Part shown: piece by piece, positions 27,161-35,696 of the stretch
How positions within the stretch are numbered: position 1 is the first letter of the stretch
Layout: each line of letters opens with the position of its first letter
Source: Ruegeria atlantica
Lineage (GTDB): Bacteria > Pseudomonadota > Alphaproteobacteria > Rhodobacterales > Rhodobacteraceae
Length of the DNA: 64,000 bases
NCBI RefSeq assembly: GCF_013032455.1
Contig: NZ_WQCF01000005.1
Coordinates: 62,001 to 126,000, forward strand
Reading direction: 5' to 3'
Position numbers and translations under genes: made by a program
Notes under the pieces: generated by a model
What the model was told of the DNA's origin: nothing
Seen by the model: the letters and a program-made list of their open reading frames with translations, nothing else
Database searches by the model: none

Positions 27161-27184
27161 CAGCCGCAGCTTAACCTGCGGCTG
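27161..27184. other. 9-bp perfect inverted repeat
   Basis: CAGCCGCAG at 27161-27169 and CTGCGGCTG at 27176-27184 enclose CTTAAC. No T-run follows on either strand, so it is not a standard terminator. It ends only 19 bases before the TTG start of the next gene and could end the msrC message or influence the next gene. Confidence 0.6.
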
Positions 27185-27203
27185 GATCAATTGAGGGACG
27201 GTT

Positions 27204-27941
27204 TTGCTGGGTACAGACGGACTTTTTGTCAATCGGGTATACGACCGCCCCATTCAGCGTTTTGCCGTGGTTGGTGAGCGGTCCTCTGGGACCAATATCA
27301 GCGAATTCATCATCAGGCGGGCTCTTGGTTTGAAGCCCAGCAATGAACTCGGATGGAAGCATGGATTTGTCCAAGGGGTGGGGATTTCCAAAGACGTTCT
27401 GGTCGTGGTCTGTGTGCGTGATCCCTATGATTGGCTCGCCAGTATGTATGACAAACCCTGGCACTGTGCCGCGTCGATGAGGAATTTGGGGTTCTCAGGC
27501 TTTATCCGGGCACCATGGGATTCAGAAATCGACCGACCCAAAGGCTATTTCAAGCTGCCGCCCAATCAGTACTCGAATATTCCGATACTTCAGGATCGTG
27601 ATCCATTGACGGGCTTGCGCTTTGATAACCTGATCAGGATGCGCACCACCAAATTGCGGCACTGGACAGGTCTCGCCAACGGTCTGTGCAATCTGGTTGT
27701 CTGGCGGTTTGAGGCGTTCAAGGAAAACCCAGACGCATTTCTAGGCGTGGTTGCCCAAAATTTTGGCACCAGTCTAATACCGTTTGAATGGCCAGATCAG
27801 CCGATGGGCGTCATGCCGCCTAATATGAGGCAGGGCAAGGTCGGCCAGATTAGCTCGAAAGACGTGGACTTCATAAACTCACAGCTTGATGCCGATCTGG
27901 AGCAATCGCTCGGGTATTCATTTCGATCAGCCGAAGATTGA
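27204..27941 (+). CDS. Sulfotransferase-like protein
   Basis: A 245-residue protein starting at TTG with GAGGGA seven bases upstream. Residues ~19-41 (RFAVVGERSSGTNISEFI) look like the P-loop-like PAPS-binding strand-loop-helix of sulfotransferases. VLVVVCVRDPYDWLASMYDK at ~65-84 matches the 3'-phosphate-binding Arg-Asp-Pro block. The rest contains NLVVWRFEAFKENPDAFL, as in membrane-type sulfotransferases, where the sentence-like pattern LVVRYEDL-P is usual. The acceptor is unknown; polysaccharide or lipid sulfation is possible. There is no membrane segment. It is isolated between msrC and the betaine-type cluster. Confidence 0.65.
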   Translation: MLGTDGLFVNRVYDRPIQRFAVVGERSSGTNISEFIIRRALGLKPSNELGWKHGFVQGVGISKDVLVVVCVRDPYDWLASMYDKPWHCAASMRNLGFSGFIRAPWDSEIDRPKGYFKLPPNQYSNIPILQDRDPLTGLRFDNLIRMRTTKLRHWTGLANGLCNLVVWRFEAFKENPDAFLGVVAQNFGTSLIPFEWPDQPMGVMPPNMRQGKVGQISSKDVDFINSQLDADLEQSLGYSFRSAED

Positions 27942-28034
27942 TTGATCGTCGATTGAGTCGCGCGTCATCGTTTGCACTTTTATTTGTCTGAGCGCCGCTC
28001 ATCGTCGGTCAATCTAACAGCCTGTAAGCGCTCG

Positions 28035-28098
28035 TGAAAAAAATCTTGGTTTTTTCATAGAATCGGGGCATCGTGAAATTACAGGGAGAAATTTCACG
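28035..28098. promoter_or_regulatory. Two operator-like palindromes before the XRE-cupin gene
   Basis: CGTGAAATT (28072-28080) and its exact complement AATTTCACG (28090-28098) are separated by 9 bases; the end is 18 bases before the GTG start. Upstream, TGAAAAAA (from 28035) and TTTTTTCA (28050-28057) form a second, related palindrome. Both share the half-site GTGAAA/TGAAAA. This position suits autoregulation by the XRE-cupin protein. Seen in sequence; the binding protein is inferred. Confidence 0.6.
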
Positions 28099-28116
28099 AA
28101 CATCAAGGATTGATCG

Positions 28117-28686
28117 GTGAACACGCAAGCCACACACAGCGCGACACTCGGTGCGGATATCCGCGCCCTGCGCAAGGCGCGCGGGTTAACGCTGACCGAG
28201 ATCTCCGTGCGTCTTAACCGTTCGGTCGGGTGGCTCAGTCAAGTTGAGCGAGACATGTCAGACCCCTCGATCTCGGACCTTCGCCAGATTGCGGAATGTT
28301 TGGACGTACCCATGTCCATGCTGTTCGCCCATTCCTCGGTGCCGGTCGATGAGCAGGGCTATGTCGTGCGCGCAGGAACGCGTCGGCCAATGGGGTCCGG
28401 TGAAGAGGGGCTGATCGAAGAATTACTCTCGCCCGATCTGACCGATGATTTCGAGATGGTGCATTCCACTTTCGAGCCCCGCTCCAAAATGCAAAAGCCC
28501 GCAGACCGGCCTACGCAGGAGGTCGGCTATGTGATTTCGGGCCGTCTGGACCTGACTATAGGTTCCCGGCAGTTCTCGGTCGGGCCGGGGGACAGTTTTC
28601 GAATCAAGCATGAACCCTATCAATGGGCAAACCCCTATGATGAGCCCGCCGTGGCCATCTGGGTGATCGCTCCGCCGGTGTATTGA
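28117..28686 (+). CDS. XRE-family regulator with C-terminal cupin
   Basis: A 189-residue regulator. Residues ~12-68 form a helix-turn-helix of the Cro/CI type (IRALRKARGLTLTEISVRLN, then SVGWLSQVERDMSDPSISDL). Residues ~115-185 form a cupin sensor (EVGYVISGRLDLTIGSRQFS, GPGDSFRIKHEPYQWANP). Such proteins (PuuR-like) sense a small metabolite and usually repress the operon they head. It starts with GTG after AAGGAT and its stop overlaps the LysE ATG by one base. As first gene of the nine-gene unit, with palindromes upstream, it is the likely local controller of methylated-glycine catabolism. Confidence 0.9.
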   Translation: MNTQATHSATLGADIRALRKARGLTLTEISVRLNRSVGWLSQVERDMSDPSISDLRQIAECLDVPMSMLFAHSSVPVDEQGYVVRAGTRRPMGSGEEGLIEELLSPDLTDDFEMVHSTFEPRSKMQKPADRPTQEVGYVISGRLDLTIGSRQFSVGPGDSFRIKHEPYQWANPYDEPAVAIWVIAPPVY

Positions 28687-29309
28687 TGAGTTTTGAGGCC
28701 TGGACCATATTCGCGCTGTTTTGGGTGGTGTTCGTAACCACCCCAGGGCCGAATGCAGTCAATTGTATCTCAAACGGGATGAGCTTGCCGTTTCCCAAGG
28801 CGATGCTGGGGGTGTTGGCAATTCTGACGCAGGCCAGCTTGTTTCTGATCATGTCAGCGCTGGGTGTTACGGCATTGATCGCGGCGTCTCCGAATGGGTT
28901 TTTCGTGGCCAAGCTGGTGGGCGCGGGCTTCTTGATCTGGATTGGTATTCGCGGCTGGATAAACGCCACGCGGCCCGCCCCGGCGTCGGAAAGACCCGCC
29001 CGGCACATTTATCTGCATGCGCTGGCCGTGGCGACGATCAATCCCAAAAGCGTGGCCGGTTACCTTGCTGCCTTTTCGCAGTTTGTCCAACCCGATGTGC
29101 CGATCTGGCAGCAGATGGGGGTGATCATGCCCACCGCTCTGGTCATCACCACGCTCAGCTATACCGGGTTCACTCTATTGGGTGCACTGATGGGCAAGGC
29201 GGCGATAGGGGCGGTGTTCAACACTTGGGTTCGCCGCGTGATGGCAACCTGTTTCATCATTTACGGCGTGTTGCTGGGGGCCAGCACCACGCCCGCAGCA
29301 AGGGGGTAG
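28686..29309 (+). CDS. LysE/RhtB-family exporter
   Basis: A 207-residue inner-membrane protein with about six helices. The N-terminal FWVVFVTTPGPNAVNCISNG carries the TPGPN signature of LysE/RhtB amino-acid exporters, and HALAVATINPKSVAGYLAAF holds the second conserved NPK block. It probably exports an amino acid or derivative. Tight coupling (1-base overlap) to the XRE-cupin gene, and placement before dimethylglycine-dehydrogenase genes, suggest relief of a toxic or excess glycine-type product, which is inference. Confidence 0.88.
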   Translation: MSFEAWTIFALFWVVFVTTPGPNAVNCISNGMSLPFPKAMLGVLAILTQASLFLIMSALGVTALIAASPNGFFVAKLVGAGFLIWIGIRGWINATRPAPASERPARHIYLHALAVATINPKSVAGYLAAFSQFVQPDVPIWQQMGVIMPTALVITTLSYTGFTLLGALMGKAAIGAVFNTWVRRVMATCFIIYGVLLGASTTPAARG

Positions 29310-29313
29310 GTAC

Positions 29314-29694
29314 ATGCACACTGGTTCATGCCTATGCGGCGCGGTCGCGTTCACAATTGACGGAGAGCTGTCGCCGCCGTCGGCCTGCCATTGCGGCCAG
29401 TGCCGCAAGCAATCAGGTCATGTCTGGGCCTCAACTTCTACTCATCAGGACAATCTCAGTTTCACTGCAAGCGATAGTCTCAGTTGGTTCCGCGCCTCGG
29501 ATATTGCCCGACGCGGGTTCTGCAATGCTTGCGGCTCATTCCTCTTCTGGCAGCACAACCAAGAGGACACGATCTCAATTTCCATGGGGGCGCTTAGCGA
29601 ACCCACGGGACTAAAGCTCGCCCGGCATATCTTTGTGGCCGACAAGGGCGATTACTACGACATCACAGACGATCTGCCTCAAGAGGCACAGTAA
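29314..29694 (+). CDS. GFA-family zinc protein
   Basis: A 126-residue protein with the three paired-cysteine motifs of the GFA fold: SCLCGA near residue 6, CHCGQCRKQSG near 26 and CNACGSFLFW near 69, which bind two zinc ions. Founding member Gfa of Paracoccus was described as speeding the addition of glutathione to formaldehyde, though many relatives may not do so. It begins 5 bases after the LysE gene and ends 16 bases before an enzyme expected to release one-carbon units at the formaldehyde level, so a role in formaldehyde handling is plausible but not shown. Confidence 0.88.
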   Translation: MHTGSCLCGAVAFTIDGELSPPSACHCGQCRKQSGHVWASTSTHQDNLSFTASDSLSWFRASDIARRGFCNACGSFLFWQHNQEDTISISMGALSEPTGLKLARHIFVADKGDYYDITDDLPQEAQ

Positions 29695-29709
29695 CAGGGA
29701 TCAAGATCA

Positions 29710-32160
29710 ATGAGTGATTTTCCGACAAAAGCCCGCGTGGTTATCATCGGTGGCGGCGTGGTGGGGGCTTCCTCGCTGTATCATCTGGCCAAGAAGGGCT
29801 GGACCGACTGCGTTCTGCTGGAAAAGAACGAGCTGACTGCCGGTTCGACCTGGCACGCGGCGGGTAACGTGCCGACCTTTTCGACCTCATGGGCGATCAT
29901 GAACATGCAGCGCTATTCAACCGAGCTGTATGCGCGTCTGGGTGAAGAAGTCGACTATCCGATGAACTACCATCAGTCTGGCTCGATCCGTCTGGCACAC
30001 AGCAAGGAACGGATGCAGGAGTTCGAGCGCGCGATGTCGATGGGCCTGTATCAGGGCATCCCGATGGAAATGTGGACACCGGAAGAGGCCAAGGAACGCT
30101 ATCCGTTCCTGGAAACCCACGATCTAGAGGGTGTTCTGTATGACCCGACCGATGGCGACATCGACCCGGCGCAGCTGACGCAGGCGCTGGCCAAGGGTGC
30201 CCGCGACATGGGTCAAAAGATCATCCGTTTCTGCCCGGCAACCGGCGTAACACAGCATGATGACGGCACCTGGACCGTACACACTGACAAGGGCGATATC
30301 GCCTGTGATTATGTGGTCAACGCAGCCGGGTATTACGCTCAGCGCGTGGGTGAGTGGTTCAAGCCTTTTGGCGGCCGCACCGTGCCTGCGATGGTCATGA
30401 GCCACCAGTACCTGCTGACCGACGAAATCCCTGAGGTCGAAGCGTGGTCCAAGGAAAACGGCGGTAAGAAACTGCCTCTGCTGCGCGACGTGGATATCTC
30501 GTACTACCTGCGGCAGGAGAAGCACGGCTTCAACCTTGGTCCCTATGAACCCAACTGCAAGGGCCACTGGATGACCGAGGATGACCCGATGCCCGAGGAT
30601 TTCTCGTTCCAGTTGTGGAACGATGATCTGGACCGGATCGAGGATATCGTCACCGACGCGATGGAACGGGTGCCGTTGATGGCAACCTCGGGTGTCGGTC
30701 GCGTGATCAACGGCCCGATCCCCTATGCGCCGGATGGTCTGCCGCTGATCGGCCCGATGCCCGGCGTGAAAAATGCGTTCGAGGCACACACATTTACCTT
30801 CGGCATCGCGCAGGGCGGCGGCGCAGGCAAAGTGCTGGCCGAATGGATCGTGGATGGTCACACCGAATGGGATATGTGGGCCGTCGATCCGCGCCGCTAC
30901 ACCGATTACACCGATCAGGACTACTGCAACCAGAAAGGCATGGAGGTTTATGGCAACGAATACGCCATGCACTTCCCCCAACACGAATGGCCAGCAGCAC
31001 GCGATAAAAAACTGTCGCCGGTGCATGACAAGGTCAAAGCGCTGGGCGGCGTGATGGGTGCCTATAACGGCTGGGAACGCGCCAACTGGTTCGCAAAGCC
31101 GGGCGATGACACATCGCTTGAGGCGACCCATACTTGGGGCCGCTCGGGCCCTTGGGAACAGCGGATCCAAGAAGAATGCGAGGCCGTGCGAGACCACTGT
31201 GGAGTGCTGGATCTGCCAGGCTTCTCGCGCTTCATGGTCAAGGGAGAGGGCGCCGCCGAGGCGCTGCGCGGCCTCGCAACCGGCGGGTTGCCCAAAGTCG
31301 GCCGGATGAACCTCATCTATATCTCCGATGACCGTGGCCGCATTCTGACCGAGATGTCCTGTATCCGCCTGGGTGAGGATGAGTTTGTCATGATCACCGC
31401 GGCAACAGCGCAGTGGCATGACCGCGACATCCTGATGAACGCGATGCCTGCCAGCGTTTCGATTGAGGACGTCACGACGACACGAGACACCCTGATCGTG
31501 ACAGGCCCGAAATCGCGGGAAATTCTGTCAGGTCTGACAGATGCCGATCTGACCACAGGGTGGTTGACCCATCAGGCGGCCACAGTTGCAGGTCAGCCCG
31601 CATATTTGATCCGCGTTTCCTTTGCCGGTGAGTTGGGCTGGGAAGTACATGCTCTGAACGAACACATGCCCGCAATCTATGACGCGATCATTGATGCGGG
31701 GGCCAAGCCGTTCGGGATGTATGCCCTGAATTCGCTGCGGATTGAAAAGGGATATCGCGCTTGGAAAGGCGACCTGTCGACCGACTATTCGCTGCTGGAA
31801 GGCGGTTTGGAACGGTTCGTCAAGCTGGATAAGCCACAGGACTTCCCCGGCAAGGCCGCGATCCAGAATGAAAAACAGCAGGGCGTAAAGAAATCCTTTG
31901 TCACGCTGACTGTGGATGCCGGCGATTGTGACGCGCCTTACATGTCCTGTATCTGGTATGGCGATCAGATCGTGGGCGAAACCACCTCGGGCGCATGGGG
32001 ATACCGTGTCGGCAAGTCCATTGCGCTGGGCATGATCAAGACCGAACTGGCCAATCCCGGCACCGAGCTTGAGGTGGAAATCTACGGCGAGAGGCGCCGC
32101 GCTGTGGTAGAAAAGGATCAGCCGCTCTGGGATCCTCAAAACGAACGGCTGCGTGCCTAA
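29710..32160 (+). CDS. Dimethylglycine dehydrogenase-like FAD/GcvT enzyme (paralogue 1)
   Basis: An 816-residue two-part flavoenzyme. Residues 1-~370 are a DAO-type FAD domain (RVVIIGGGVVGASSLYHLAK) in which His49 of GSTWHAAG matches the histidine that carries covalent FAD in dimethylglycine and sarcosine dehydrogenases. A short FAO_M linker follows, then a GcvT/aminomethyltransferase domain from ~430 to the end that would bind tetrahydrofolate and capture the methyl group as methylene-THF. Right after the FAD histidine it reads AAGNVPTFSTSW, unlike the AAGLxxQLRAT of paralogue 2, so its substrate pocket differs. Dimethylglycine, sarcosine or another N-methyl amine are candidates. Confidence 0.87.
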   Translation: MSDFPTKARVVIIGGGVVGASSLYHLAKKGWTDCVLLEKNELTAGSTWHAAGNVPTFSTSWAIMNMQRYSTELYARLGEEVDYPMNYHQSGSIRLAHSKERMQEFERAMSMGLYQGIPMEMWTPEEAKERYPFLETHDLEGVLYDPTDGDIDPAQLTQALAKGARDMGQKIIRFCPATGVTQHDDGTWTVHTDKGDIACDYVVNAAGYYAQRVGEWFKPFGGRTVPAMVMSHQYLLTDEIPEVEAWSKENGGKKLPLLRDVDISYYLRQEKHGFNLGPYEPNCKGHWMTEDDPMPEDFSFQLWNDDLDRIEDIVTDAMERVPLMATSGVGRVINGPIPYAPDGLPLIGPMPGVKNAFEAHTFTFGIAQGGGAGKVLAEWIVDGHTEWDMWAVDPRRYTDYTDQDYCNQKGMEVYGNEYAMHFPQHEWPAARDKKLSPVHDKVKALGGVMGAYNGWERANWFAKPGDDTSLEATHTWGRSGPWEQRIQEECEAVRDHCGVLDLPGFSRFMVKGEGAAEALRGLATGGLPKVGRMNLIYISDDRGRILTEMSCIRLGEDEFVMITAATAQWHDRDILMNAMPASVSIEDVTTTRDTLIVTGPKSREILSGLTDADLTTGWLTHQAATVAGQPAYLIRVSFAGELGWEVHALNEHMPAIYDAIIDAGAKPFGMYALNSLRIEKGYRAWKGDLSTDYSLLEGGLERFVKLDKPQDFPGKAAIQNEKQQGVKKSFVTLTVDAGDCDAPYMSCIWYGDQIVGETTSGAWGYRVGKSIALGMIKTELANPGTELEVEIYGERRRAVVEKDQPLWDPQNERLRA

Positions 32161-32177
32161 CCCCCGACGGAGGAGCC

Positions 32178-32654
32178 ATGAGCAAGCGATATTCCAAATT
32201 GGGGCCCGGTGAGGGCCCCAACTATGACTGGGAAAACGACCATACGTTCGTAAAGGTCTCGGCCCAAGATACGGATGGCGCCTATACGCTCATGGAAGAC
32301 AACTTGAAGGCCAGCTTCGCGCTTGGTCTTCATCGCCACGACACCCATGCCGAGACCTTCTATTTTCTGGAAGGTGCGGTGGATTTCTACGTCGATGGAG
32401 ACTGGCATCGGTGCGGGGCGGGTACCACGATGCACGTTCCGGCGGGGGTGCCGCATGCCTGCCGCGTGGCCGACACTGCGCCGGCGCGAATGCTGATGAT
32501 TTTTCAGCCCGCGGGGTTTGATGGGTTCCTTGCGGAGCTTTCGACAATGACCGCAACCGATTTCGCAGATGAGGTAAAGATGGCTGAGCTGAACGCCCGT
32601 TATGACATCATTCCGATGGGGCCGGTCCCACCTCATCCCGACGATCCGGCATAA
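32178..32654 (+). CDS. Single-domain cupin protein
   Basis: A 158-residue cupin. Motif 1 is LHRHDTHAETFYFLEG (His, His, Glu metal ligands) and motif 2 is GTTMHVPAGVPHACRV (third His), so a divalent metal is probably bound. It lies 17 bases after paralogue 1 and 12 bases before the reductase gene. It may be an enzyme or a small-molecule sensor; no substrate can be assigned. The generic motif spacing does not by itself support one of the cupin DMSP lyases. Confidence 0.8.
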   Translation: MSKRYSKLGPGEGPNYDWENDHTFVKVSAQDTDGAYTLMEDNLKASFALGLHRHDTHAETFYFLEGAVDFYVDGDWHRCGAGTTMHVPAGVPHACRVADTAPARMLMIFQPAGFDGFLAELSTMTATDFADEVKMAELNARYDIIPMGPVPPHPDDPA

Positions 32655-32666
32655 AGGTAACATCTG

Positions 32667-33719
32667 ATGGCAATACCCCAAGTCATGTCCGGCGTTTACC
32701 TGACCCAACACGGCGGACCCGAGGCGTTGGAATGGCGCGATAACATACAGGTCCCTCAGACGGGTCCGGGGCAGGTGCTTGTTCGGGTGTTGGCCGCAGG
32801 GGTCAACAACACGGATATCAACACGAGGGTCGGCTGGTATTCCTCGGGTGTGACTGGTGCAACCGATGCCGTAGATCAGGACGTCGAGGCCGGAGGTTGG
32901 GGTGGTGCGCTGCAGTTCCCGCGCATTCAGGGTGGTGATCTGTGCGGTGTCGTCGAAGCGGTGGGTTCAGGGGTGACATTCCAACCGGGTCAGCGCGTGA
33001 CGTGCCCCATCAACCTGCCCCGTCCCCGACCGGGCAACCCGACGGGGTTTATCGCGTTGGGTTCGGAAATGGATGGGGCCTTTGCGCAATACTGTCTGGT
33101 TGAGGCGGCAGACCTCTATGATGTCAGCGCTTCTCCACTGTCAGATGAAGAGATCGCTGCCATTCCATGCGCTTTTGGCACTGCCGAGAACCTGCTGACC
33201 CGTGCGCGTGTGACTTCGGGGCAAAAGGTGCTGGTTACCGGCGCTTCCGGCGGGGTGGGGCTGGCGGCCGTGCAACTGGCGGCGTTACGGGGGGCAACGG
33301 TTTGGGGCGTGACAAGTGCACCCAAGGCCGAGGTGGTCAAAAGCCAGGGCGCAGTGGGCACGTTCGACCGAGGCGCAGAACTGCCTGCCGATATGTTCGA
33401 CGTGGTGATTGATGTGGTGGGTGGTCCGGCATGGGCGGGCCTGATCCTGGCGCTGAAGCCGGGCGGGCATTATGCGGTGTCCGGCGCAATTGCAGGCCCG
33501 ATCGTGCAAGCCGACCTGCGTGATATCTATCTGCGCGACATCACCATTCACGGCTGCACCCATCAGGCGTTCGAGGTCTTTGGTCGGCTGGTCGAATTGA
33601 TCAATGCCGGGCGGGTCAGGCCATTGATCTCAAAGACTTACCCATTAAGGGACATCGCAAAGGCGCAGGCGGATTTTCAATCCAAGGCGTTTCCGGGCAA
33701 ACTCGTTCTAATTCCCTGA
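32667..33719 (+). CDS. Zinc-type/quinone oxidoreductase-like MDR dehydrogenase
   Basis: A 350-residue medium-chain reductase/dehydrogenase. The N-terminal GroES-like domain has LVRVLAAGVNNTDINTRVGW and GGDLCGVVEAVGSGV. The Rossmann domain has VLVTGASGGVGLAAVQLAAL, the NADPH motif of the quinone oxidoreductase branch. The Cys-rich structural-zinc loop of alcohol dehydrogenases is missing, so it is probably zinc-independent. It would reduce or oxidise an aldehyde, ketone or quinone in the cytoplasm; its link to betaine metabolism is by position only. Confidence 0.85.
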   Translation: MAIPQVMSGVYLTQHGGPEALEWRDNIQVPQTGPGQVLVRVLAAGVNNTDINTRVGWYSSGVTGATDAVDQDVEAGGWGGALQFPRIQGGDLCGVVEAVGSGVTFQPGQRVTCPINLPRPRPGNPTGFIALGSEMDGAFAQYCLVEAADLYDVSASPLSDEEIAAIPCAFGTAENLLTRARVTSGQKVLVTGASGGVGLAAVQLAALRGATVWGVTSAPKAEVVKSQGAVGTFDRGAELPADMFDVVIDVVGGPAWAGLILALKPGGHYAVSGAIAGPIVQADLRDIYLRDITIHGCTHQAFEVFGRLVELINAGRVRPLISKTYPLRDIAKAQADFQSKAFPGKLVLIP

Positions 33720-33731
33720 AAAGGCTGAGAT

Positions 33732-34625
33732 ATGGCGGATATCACTCTTCTGGACGGCTCTATTGGGCAGGAACTCGTCAAGCGCAGCGGCGACAGGGCG
33801 ACGCCGCTATGGTCGACGCAGGTGATGATGGATCACCCGGATCTGGTGGGTGATGTCCATGCCGCGTATTTCCAATGCGGGGCAACTATTGCCACAACGA
33901 ATACCTATGCGGTGCATCGGTCACGTCTTGTCAGAGTCGGGCTGGAGGATCAGATGCCCACCCTAATCGACGTCGCGCTGTCGCAGGCCGAACGCGCCAG
34001 AGCGGGCACCGGGGGGCGCATTGCTGGCGCGCTGGGACCGCTCTTGGCCTCGTACCGGCCAGACCTGAACCCTGACCCTACCGATGCGGCGGCTAAGTTT
34101 GCTGAGCTATGTGCTCTCATGGCGGATCGTGTCGATCTGTTCCTGATCGAAACCGTGTGCTCGGTGCAGGAAGCCGAGGGCGCCCTGCGCGGTGCGTCGC
34201 AGGCGGGCAAGCCGGTTTGGATTGCGCTGTCGGTGATGGATGATGACGGCACGCGGTTGCGCTCGGGCGAGCCATTATCCGATATCGCTCCAATGGTCGA
34301 ACGTTTTGCGCCCGAGGCTGTGCTGATCAATTGTTCCCGTCCCGAAGCCATTCCTGCCGCGTTGAATATCATTGAGACATTGGGCCGGCCGTATGGTGCC
34401 TATGCCAATGGCTTCACCGCGATAACCGAAGGTTTTCTGCAAGACGCACCCACGGTAGATGCACTGGAACAGCGGCGGGACCTGGGACCCGACGCCTATG
34501 CCGATCACGCGATGGAGTGGGTTGGGCTAGGGGCGACCATCGTTGGCGGATGCTGCGAGGTTGGTCCGGATCATATCAAAACGCTGGCCGACCGCTTGCT
34601 CGCTGCCGGCCACCAGATTGTCTGA
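33732..34625 (+). CDS. Homocysteine S-methyltransferase (betaine-homocysteine type likely)
   Basis: A 297-residue zinc-thiol methyltransferase barrel. LDGSIGQELVKRSG opens the barrel. The zinc ligands are Cys201 (VLINCS) and Cys274-Cys275 (VGGCCEVGPDHI), as in BHMT, MHT and the N-terminal module of MetH. It passes a methyl group to homocysteine, giving methionine. With dimethylglycine-dehydrogenase genes on both sides, glycine betaine is the natural donor, leaving dimethylglycine for the next enzyme. S-methylmethionine cannot be excluded by sequence alone. The regulator gene follows by 10 bases. Confidence 0.87.
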   Translation: MADITLLDGSIGQELVKRSGDRATPLWSTQVMMDHPDLVGDVHAAYFQCGATIATTNTYAVHRSRLVRVGLEDQMPTLIDVALSQAERARAGTGGRIAGALGPLLASYRPDLNPDPTDAAAKFAELCALMADRVDLFLIETVCSVQEAEGALRGASQAGKPVWIALSVMDDDGTRLRSGEPLSDIAPMVERFAPEAVLINCSRPEAIPAALNIIETLGRPYGAYANGFTAITEGFLQDAPTVDALEQRRDLGPDAYADHAMEWVGLGATIVGGCCEVGPDHIKTLADRLLAAGHQIV

Positions 34626-34635
34626 GGTCCAAACG

Positions 34636-35607
34636 ATGCCAAAACCACCTGACACTTCAACACAAAGGCCACAGCATTTCGATATTCTCGTTGCACCCGG
34701 TTATGTGCTGCTGGAATTGGCGTCTCTGGTCGATGTGCTTCGGCTGGCTAACCGGGTATGCCCGACTCCCCCGTTCACCTACTCCTACCGGTCTCTGAAA
34801 GGCGGCCCGATATCCAGCAGCAGTGACGCGGTGGTTCAGACAGAAGCAGTTCCCGCGCAGCCCAATGCGGACTATCTGTTCGTAATCGGCAATTCTGACC
34901 CAGACCATCCTGCCCTGTCGCTAGGGCGTGTCGTGTCCGACTACACCTTTCGCGGTGCCAAGGTGTTTCTGCTGGCCGAAGCTGCAAGTCGCTATATTAA
35001 CGAGCACGGCACCGACGATATGGCAACCCACTGGGAAAATGCCTCATTCCTGCGTGAACGCGGGGCTAGGTTTGAGGCCAAACTATCAATCGCAACCGAA
35101 CAAGGCGCGGTGGTGACCTGCGCCGGGATGGAGGCGACAACTGACATCGCGCTTGCCGTGATTGGCCGCCATATCTCTGGCCCGGCGAAAATGACAGTGG
35201 CCGACATCATGCTGCACGAAAACATTCGCGATTTTTCGTCTATGCAGCCGTTTTCCGGGGCAAAGTTGACCTCGACAGGGGATGCCAAACTGGACCAGTG
35301 CATCAAGTTGATGCAGGCCAATATCGAGGATCCTCTGCCGATTCACCAGATCGTCGAATCCCTACACCTGTCGAATCGGTCGCTTGAGCGGAAGTTCAAA
35401 ACATTCTTCGGCACCACGCCAAATGGATTCTACCGTGAAATGCGGTTGTCCAAGGCCAATAATCTGCTGTTGAACACCACGATGAGCGTCCGCGAAATCG
35501 GCCTTGCTTGCGGTTTTCCAAACGGATTTTCTTCGATTTACAAGAGCTTCTTCGGCGTTACACCGTTTGTCATAAGGCGGGAAAAGCGGGCGGCATCACA
35601 AAGGTGA
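34636..35607 (+). CDS. GATase1-AraC transcriptional regulator (GbdR-like)
   Basis: A 323-residue regulator: an N-terminal class I amidotransferase-like domain (FDILVAPGYVLLELASLVDV) without an evident catalytic Cys-His-Glu triad, then a C-terminal AraC pair of helix-turn-helices (IVESLHLSNRSLERKFKTFF, VREIGLACGFPNGFSSIYKS). This design is shared by GbdR, CdhR and ArgR-type activators of betaine, carnitine and arginine catabolism in Pseudomonas. It is embedded in the operon, 10 bases after the methyltransferase gene, and probably activates it in response to betaine or dimethylglycine. The ATG follows GAGGT; a longer frame begins inside the previous gene. Confidence 0.9.
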   Translation: MPKPPDTSTQRPQHFDILVAPGYVLLELASLVDVLRLANRVCPTPPFTYSYRSLKGGPISSSSDAVVQTEAVPAQPNADYLFVIGNSDPDHPALSLGRVVSDYTFRGAKVFLLAEAASRYINEHGTDDMATHWENASFLRERGARFEAKLSIATEQGAVVTCAGMEATTDIALAVIGRHISGPAKMTVADIMLHENIRDFSSMQPFSGAKLTSTGDAKLDQCIKLMQANIEDPLPIHQIVESLHLSNRSLERKFKTFFGTTPNGFYREMRLSKANNLLLNTTMSVREIGLACGFPNGFSSIYKSFFGVTPFVIRREKRAASQR

Positions 35608-35696
35608 AAATCAGCAACGCTGTGACGGTTTTCGTGCTTTTAATGTCGATCTTTCATGGCAATTTGACCCAAACCTGACATAGCGGAGATTTCAGG

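Noticed and set aside
29710-32160. GcvT part as DMSP demethylase DmdA
   Set aside because: DmdA is a free-standing ~360-residue GcvT protein; here the domain is fused to an FAD dehydrogenase with the covalent-FAD histidine.
32178-32654. Cupin as a DMSP lyase (DddW/DddQ/DddK type)
   Set aside because: Only generic cupin metal ligands are visible; the neighbours are methylated-amine genes and no acrylate or DMSP genes are near. A profile search would be needed.
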